A stretch of 64,000 nucleotides of DNA from Salvator merianae (lineage: Eukaryota; Chordata; Lepidosauria; Squamata; Teiidae). The notes under the pieces were generated by a model. The model worked only from the letters and a program-made list of their open reading frames with translations, was not told the origin of the DNA and ran no database searches. The first letter of the stretch is position 1. Each line of letters begins with the position of its first letter. A program made the translations under genes and the position numbers. Shown piece after piece: positions 46,283-64,000 of the stretch. The stretch is from assembly GCA_003586115.2 (NCBI GenBank), contig QVOM02000034.1, positions 140,401,846-140,465,845 of the forward strand, read 5' to 3'.

Positions 46283-46380
46283 GTGAGGAGACTCGGTTTG
46301 TTTGCTGCTGTATCTTCTCTCTTCTGTCTTTTGCGTAGCGACCAGGGGGAGACTGGCCTTTCATTCCTGGCTACACGAGA
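46283..46380 (+). other. ALDH9A1: Candidate untranslated first exon of ALDH9A1
   Basis: A GC-richer stretch ends CTACACGAGA and is followed by GTAAGTATAG at 46381, an almost ideal donor. An acceptor with a pyrimidine tract (CTTGTCTTTCTGTGTAG) at 49177-49193 lies just before the ALDH9A1 coding exon in the same orientation. The start of this exon is unknown; 46283 is simply the base after the G-tract. Alternative: coding exon 1 has its own promoter and this donor is unused. Confidence 0.35.
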
Positions 46381-46565
46381 GTAAGTATAGAGACGTGAAG
46401 TAGTGAGAAAAAACAACAACCCTGAATCCTGATCTGAAGTGCCGATGGATCCGATGCCGATCCTGAAACTTAGAATCTGGAGAGCGAGTGGGATGAGGAA
46501 GACTGCAGAGGAGCAGGGCCTCTCCTCGTACGCATATGTGGAATGAGTAATTCAGAGAAATTACT

Positions 46566-46615
46566 CATTCTTTGAGTAGTTCGGTTCAAACATTCTTTGA
46601 GTAGTTCGGCTCCAT
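46566..46615 (+). repeat. Two 25-bp tandem units
   Basis: CATTCTTTGAGTAGTTCGGT and CATTCTTTGAGTAGTTCGGC start 25 bases apart. They lie in the proposed first intron of ALDH9A1, about 185 bases after the candidate donor. Confidence 0.8.
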
Positions 46616-48366
46616 ATCCTCTACACATTTGTATTTGGCATCGTGACAAGAGAACAGAATTTTCTCTTTTTGCTTACTGGAATGGCGGTAGCATATAATA
46701 CTGAAAAGGAATTTTTCTTCGACTGAGTTTGGTCATGAAACTTTTTTGCTGGTGGTCGGGGCGCGGTGGCTGTGGTTTTTCCTTGGCTGATTAAATATTG
46801 CAGCTGCGCTCCCCTTTGGTATCGTGGAAGGGACTCGCTGCTGCCTCCCTGCTAGTATGGCGCCTGAGGGAGGACGTGTTTTCGTCAGTTTCAGGGCAGG
46901 TTACAGGAAAACAGAATTCGGTACGCACACTATATAATGTTAGCACCAGTGAAAACATTACAGCGCTTAAATAAATAGAACAAATGCACAAATACAGGAA
47001 CTACAGTAGTGCTTTTAAAAAGCGTTAAAGTGTGCTATACTATATATGGGAGAGGTTGCATTGCAAGCAGCAGACTGGAAAGCAGAGGGGTTGTTTGTGC
47101 GATGATCCCCAACAGCAGAGCCCTTCGGTGTCTCTGCCAAGAAAACTGCATGGAGGTGCTGTGCGGTCAGCCAGGGGTCGCCCGCGAATCGATAGTATTC
47201 AACGCCAGTCCTCCAAACGTTTTGAAGGGACTCTGTAAGCTTGAGGGCGAGCAGAAAGGATTCAAAAGGTCCTCTTCCTAAAGCCGTGTACTGTAGTGGG
47301 TTTGAAAAGTTTTTTCTTAACACAAGATGATGAAGGAGATTTTTTAAAAGAAGTTTTACAACAATTTGTCCAGATAGAGAAGCAGCAGCACAGCGATTGG
47401 AGGGCACATTTTGAATATATCTCACCCATGCGAAAATGGCCTTTGATCCACATATCTCAACAGAAGACATATTTATAAAATAAAAGAAAGACTCAGCAGA
47501 TTCCGCAGGAAGAAAGACAGAGTAAACCAGTTGTATTTTCTCCCTCCCTCTTTTTGTTTTGCTAATCAGTGCTGCACATTAGGGTAGAAAAGTTAGAAAG
47601 AAATGGTAGTTGAGATTGGAATTTTACATTAGAGGTTAATTGTTTATTGTTAGCAGTTTCACAAAACATTTAAGGTTAACTATATTGTCCTCTGAAAATT
47701 GTTGGAGTTTAGCTTCCCTTTTACAGTAACTGTAGAGTAATACTGTATCTAATGCTTCTTCTATATCTGTTATGTCTGTTCCCAATATCACTTTTCCTCA
47801 GGGGAACTTCAGATAGCATCTACACAGTTTATAAGATCAGACTAACTCAGTTGCAATAATGAAATTCAATATTTTTTTTCCAAAGCTTACATCAGATTCT
47901 GATTATTATCCTAGTAAAATGTTGGGCCAGAGGCAGTTCAGTGCTGTCTCCTACAAGTAATCTTTTTGAAGGTGCAAATAGTTACATGTGGATATGTACC
48001 CCAAGTTCAAGATGTGCAACCTAGAGGATGAGTTTAGTAACTACTGCTTTGGGTTCCTGCACATCCCCTCTTAACCTAGGAAGAACATAATGAGACCCAG
48101 TATGGAACTATACTAGGAAGAGAACATCATCAGCAACAGTTCAGAAAAATATTAGAGAGTTTTTCTTTATGTCTCAAATTTAGCAAAATGTTTTTATTAA
48201 GTATAACACAACTGCATATGGTAGTAAATTATAGTGTTGTTTTAACTCCCATGTTACAGCCCCAAGAAGTTCTCAGAATGGTTTGCAAGAGATTATTAAA
48301 ACATAAGCATGTTCAAATGTAATACAAGGACAGAAATTACATGACACACACACACCCTGGAACCAT
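46616..48366. other. Upstream region of ALDH9A1, one unassigned frame
   Basis: The + frame 47296-47478 (60 codons) reads GLKSFFLTQDDEGDFLKEVL, then a Gln-rich helix and a Trp-containing segment. It is preceded by TGTACTGTAG, a possible acceptor. I do not recognise it and no coding partner was found. The opposite strand is also open (47470-47015, 151 codons), so a chance overlap is possible. Confidence 0.3.
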
Positions 48367-48880
48367 GGCCCTTTCTGCACTTATTTTAGATTTGGAACAG
48401 GATCCTGCATGGGCCTCTTCCAACCACATATTAATGCAGATCAGAGAAGCTCTATCCACAGCTGGTACGCTCCATTCACACAGGGCGGAGCATAATCCAG
48501 ATTAGGAACCCTCTTAGCTGGGTTACTGGTAGTCCCCGACATCCAGAATTACCAGTGTATCAACTTGGGCCAGTCCATATCACAGAGACATGGGGAACGC
48601 ATGTCTCTGTTTTCTGGACTACAGGGGAGTTCATTTCAGCAGTGCACCAAAGCGGTGCTACCAGGATAGGTTTCCTGGGGGCTCTGAGGCTAGGTACTTT
48701 TGTTGGAGCCCGCAGAGGCTGGCCTCAAAGCTCATGTGAGCTTTACGGCTAGTGTGGGGCTGGTCTGTTCCATGCAGATGGTGCTGTTCCAGACCACACT
48801 TTCCTGGGGGCTGAACTAGAGGGTCTCACTGGTCTAGAGGCACTGGGTCAAATCACAACCACGTAAGTGCAGAAAGACTC
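48367..48880. mobile_element. About 514-bp inverted-repeat element sharing the 37113 terminus
   Basis: Starts GGCCCTTTCTGCACTT and ends AAGTGCAGAAAGACTC, its reverse complement except at the last few bases. Target duplication is not clear. The interior has no transposase. It is probably another non-autonomous member of the family represented by the 180-bp MITE. Confidence 0.65.
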
Positions 48881-49285
48881 TAAGATTATATATTAACCAG
48901 TCCCATCCTTTTTCTTTATTTTCTCTAGTAGTATTACGGGCAGAACTCTGACCAGAATTCTTCAAAGGAAAGAGTTTTGTGTAAAAGAATGAAGGGGCTC
49001 AAAACGGCTTAAAGAACAGTACTGTTCTACCACTCCTAAAATTGTGTATTTTACCTTGTTGTTCTGAAGTTTAGTATGAAAGACAGCCTGTGAGCCTTTT
49101 TAAATAACGATTCTGCAGTAATTGGGGAGCTGTTGAAATCAAGCTGTTGTGTCTTCTGCTAGCATATATTGATTGCCTTGTCTTTCTGTGTAGCCTTGTG
49201 CCTACGTGCCATTCCTTGGATGTCTCTCAGCTCTAAACTGTTATTCCTTCGGCCTGGTTTCTCCTACTTATTCTATCGCACTGCA

Positions 49286-63059
<13,774 letters not shown>

Positions 63060-64000
63060 CTGGGGAATTCCATCTGTGAATTTGTTCACATCCAGGGAGA
63101 ATCACCAGTTTTCACCTTACACGTCACCAGGATTGTCAAACAACAGGGACAGATATCCTGTCAGTTCCTTAGCCAGAAGGACTCTTGTACCCTCAGGAGG
63201 ATCAAGAAGGAACAGGCTCAGCGAACGTTCCCTTCTGGCCCTGGAGGGCAAGATTTCCACAGCAGTCCATAGTGATGGAGGAAGAATCCTGTCTTCCCCC
63301 AGGAAGGATCTTCAGATTAATCTTGGCCTTCCTGATTGGCCTTGGCAACCTGGAGGCTGAACATCCCTGTCTCCAGAAATTGGGACTTGACCCCCCAGTA
63401 GTAGACACCATTTTGGCCTCTAGACATCTCTCCACATAGAGAATCTATAACATCATTTGGTGTGCCTTCTGCAGATGATCCAGGCCATGTAAGCTAGATC
63501 CCCTCCAGGAACATCCTAGCCTTTTTTGCAGTATAATGCATTAAAGAAACAGGTATACGTGTTCTCATCAGTGAAACAGCTTTCTATGAGTTATCACCTA
63601 GTGTCTCATTATGTAATCAAGCAGTTCTTCAAAGAGGTTAAGGCTTGGTGCCCCTTAATAATCCATAGATTCCCTTCTTGGGATTTACATCTGGTTCTGT
63701 CTGCAAAGATTGCCTTCCTAGTAGCTACCACTTCCTAGAAGCTACCTAGCAGGGTTTTGCACTTAGCAGCCCAGTCTGCATTGTTTGTTTCAACCCAGTT
63801 AGTCTATGTACTAAGACCTCCCCCAGAGTTGTAGCCTCTTGAGTTAGGGCATGTATGTCATTGCCATACCAGGTTAGGGAGGTGAAATCTTCTCAGAATA
63901 TCCAAGTACACTCTACAAGACCAGCATCTACGTGAGCAGCCTTTGATATACACACCTCCATCCTGGATGTTAGCAAGCACTCGCATGTTTGAGCTCATTC
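63060..64000 (+). mobile_element. Second DIRS-like remnant, cut by the window edge
   Basis: Read on the + strand with frame changes, 63100-63200 resembles the RNase H end of DIRS (SPGLSNNRDRY and LARRTLVPSGG, comparable to HLKGEFNVIADTLS and LSPAEWEL in the first copy). From 63420 on, a block matches the recombinase start of the copy at 3600-3960: RIYNIIWCAFCR, then SHYVIKQFFKEV, PLIIHRFPSW and KIAFLVATTS against IYNIT..SFCRW, NPLLRRFLKAV, PVVHRFPSW and KVAFLVTITS. Stops and indels are frequent, more than in the first copy, so this one is probably older. Same orientation as the first DIRS. Its end lies beyond the window. Confidence 0.8.

Noticed and set aside
47015..47470. 151-codon minus-strand frame
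   Set aside because: No recognisable domain or transcript signals, and it overlaps another open frame on the + strand.

Overview
This is a vertebrate nuclear window, AT-rich and intron-dominated, carrying parts of two single-copy genes on the + strand. They are TMCO1 (exons 2-7 with the 3' end; exon 1 lies before the window) and ALDH9A1 (seven coding exons in order, continuing past the right edge). The same neighbouring order, TMCO1 then ALDH9A1, is known in mammals and birds. The repeats (DIRS elements, CR1, L2-like and RTE LINEs, Tc1-like and hAT-like DNA transposons, a gammaretrovirus-like LTR element) point to a non-avian reptile, most likely a squamate. That assignment is inferred from repeat content, not from a database match.

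Layout. 1-5081: decayed DIRS tyrosine-recombinase retrotransposon (gag-like, RT/RNase H and recombinase remnants, then an inverted-repeat pair), followed by an L2-like LINE scrap to about 5960. 7913-7990: TMCO1 exon 2. 8102-14182: an LTR element in TMCO1 intron 2, with 4-bp target duplication, tRNA-Pro primer site and polypurine tract, but no recognisable gag, pol or env. It holds two CR1 insertions, one with an exact 408-bp tandem duplication, and a GC-rich hAT-like insertion in its 3' LTR. 19260-32054: TMCO1 exons 3-7, with a Tc1-like element, a CR1 and an RTE LINE in the introns. 32340-49190: intergenic, with CR1, Tc1 and L2-like copies and two short inverted-repeat elements sharing one terminus. 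A G-tract plus a strong splice donor at 46263-46381 may mark the ALDH9A1 promoter and an untranslated first exon. 49286-62592: ALDH9A1 coding exons 1-7, with introns holding a 189-bp foldback element, a perfect 26-bp hairpin, a Penelope-type GIY-YIG remnant and a 193-bp hAT-like MITE. About 63060-64000: a second DIRS remnant.

How the genes work. TMCO1 is an ER membrane protein of the Oxa1 superfamily, linked to calcium leak control and to the multipass translocon. ALDH9A1 is a cytosolic NAD-dependent aldehyde dehydrogenase of carnitine synthesis and aminoaldehyde oxidation. Apart from adjacency, nothing here suggests they act together. All splice junctions read are GT-AG and keep frame, and both genes look intact in the part visible. 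I found no convincing new gene system. The interesting material is in the repeats: the exact CR1 duplication, the empty-site pair for the hAT insertion, and several unassigned foldback sequences.
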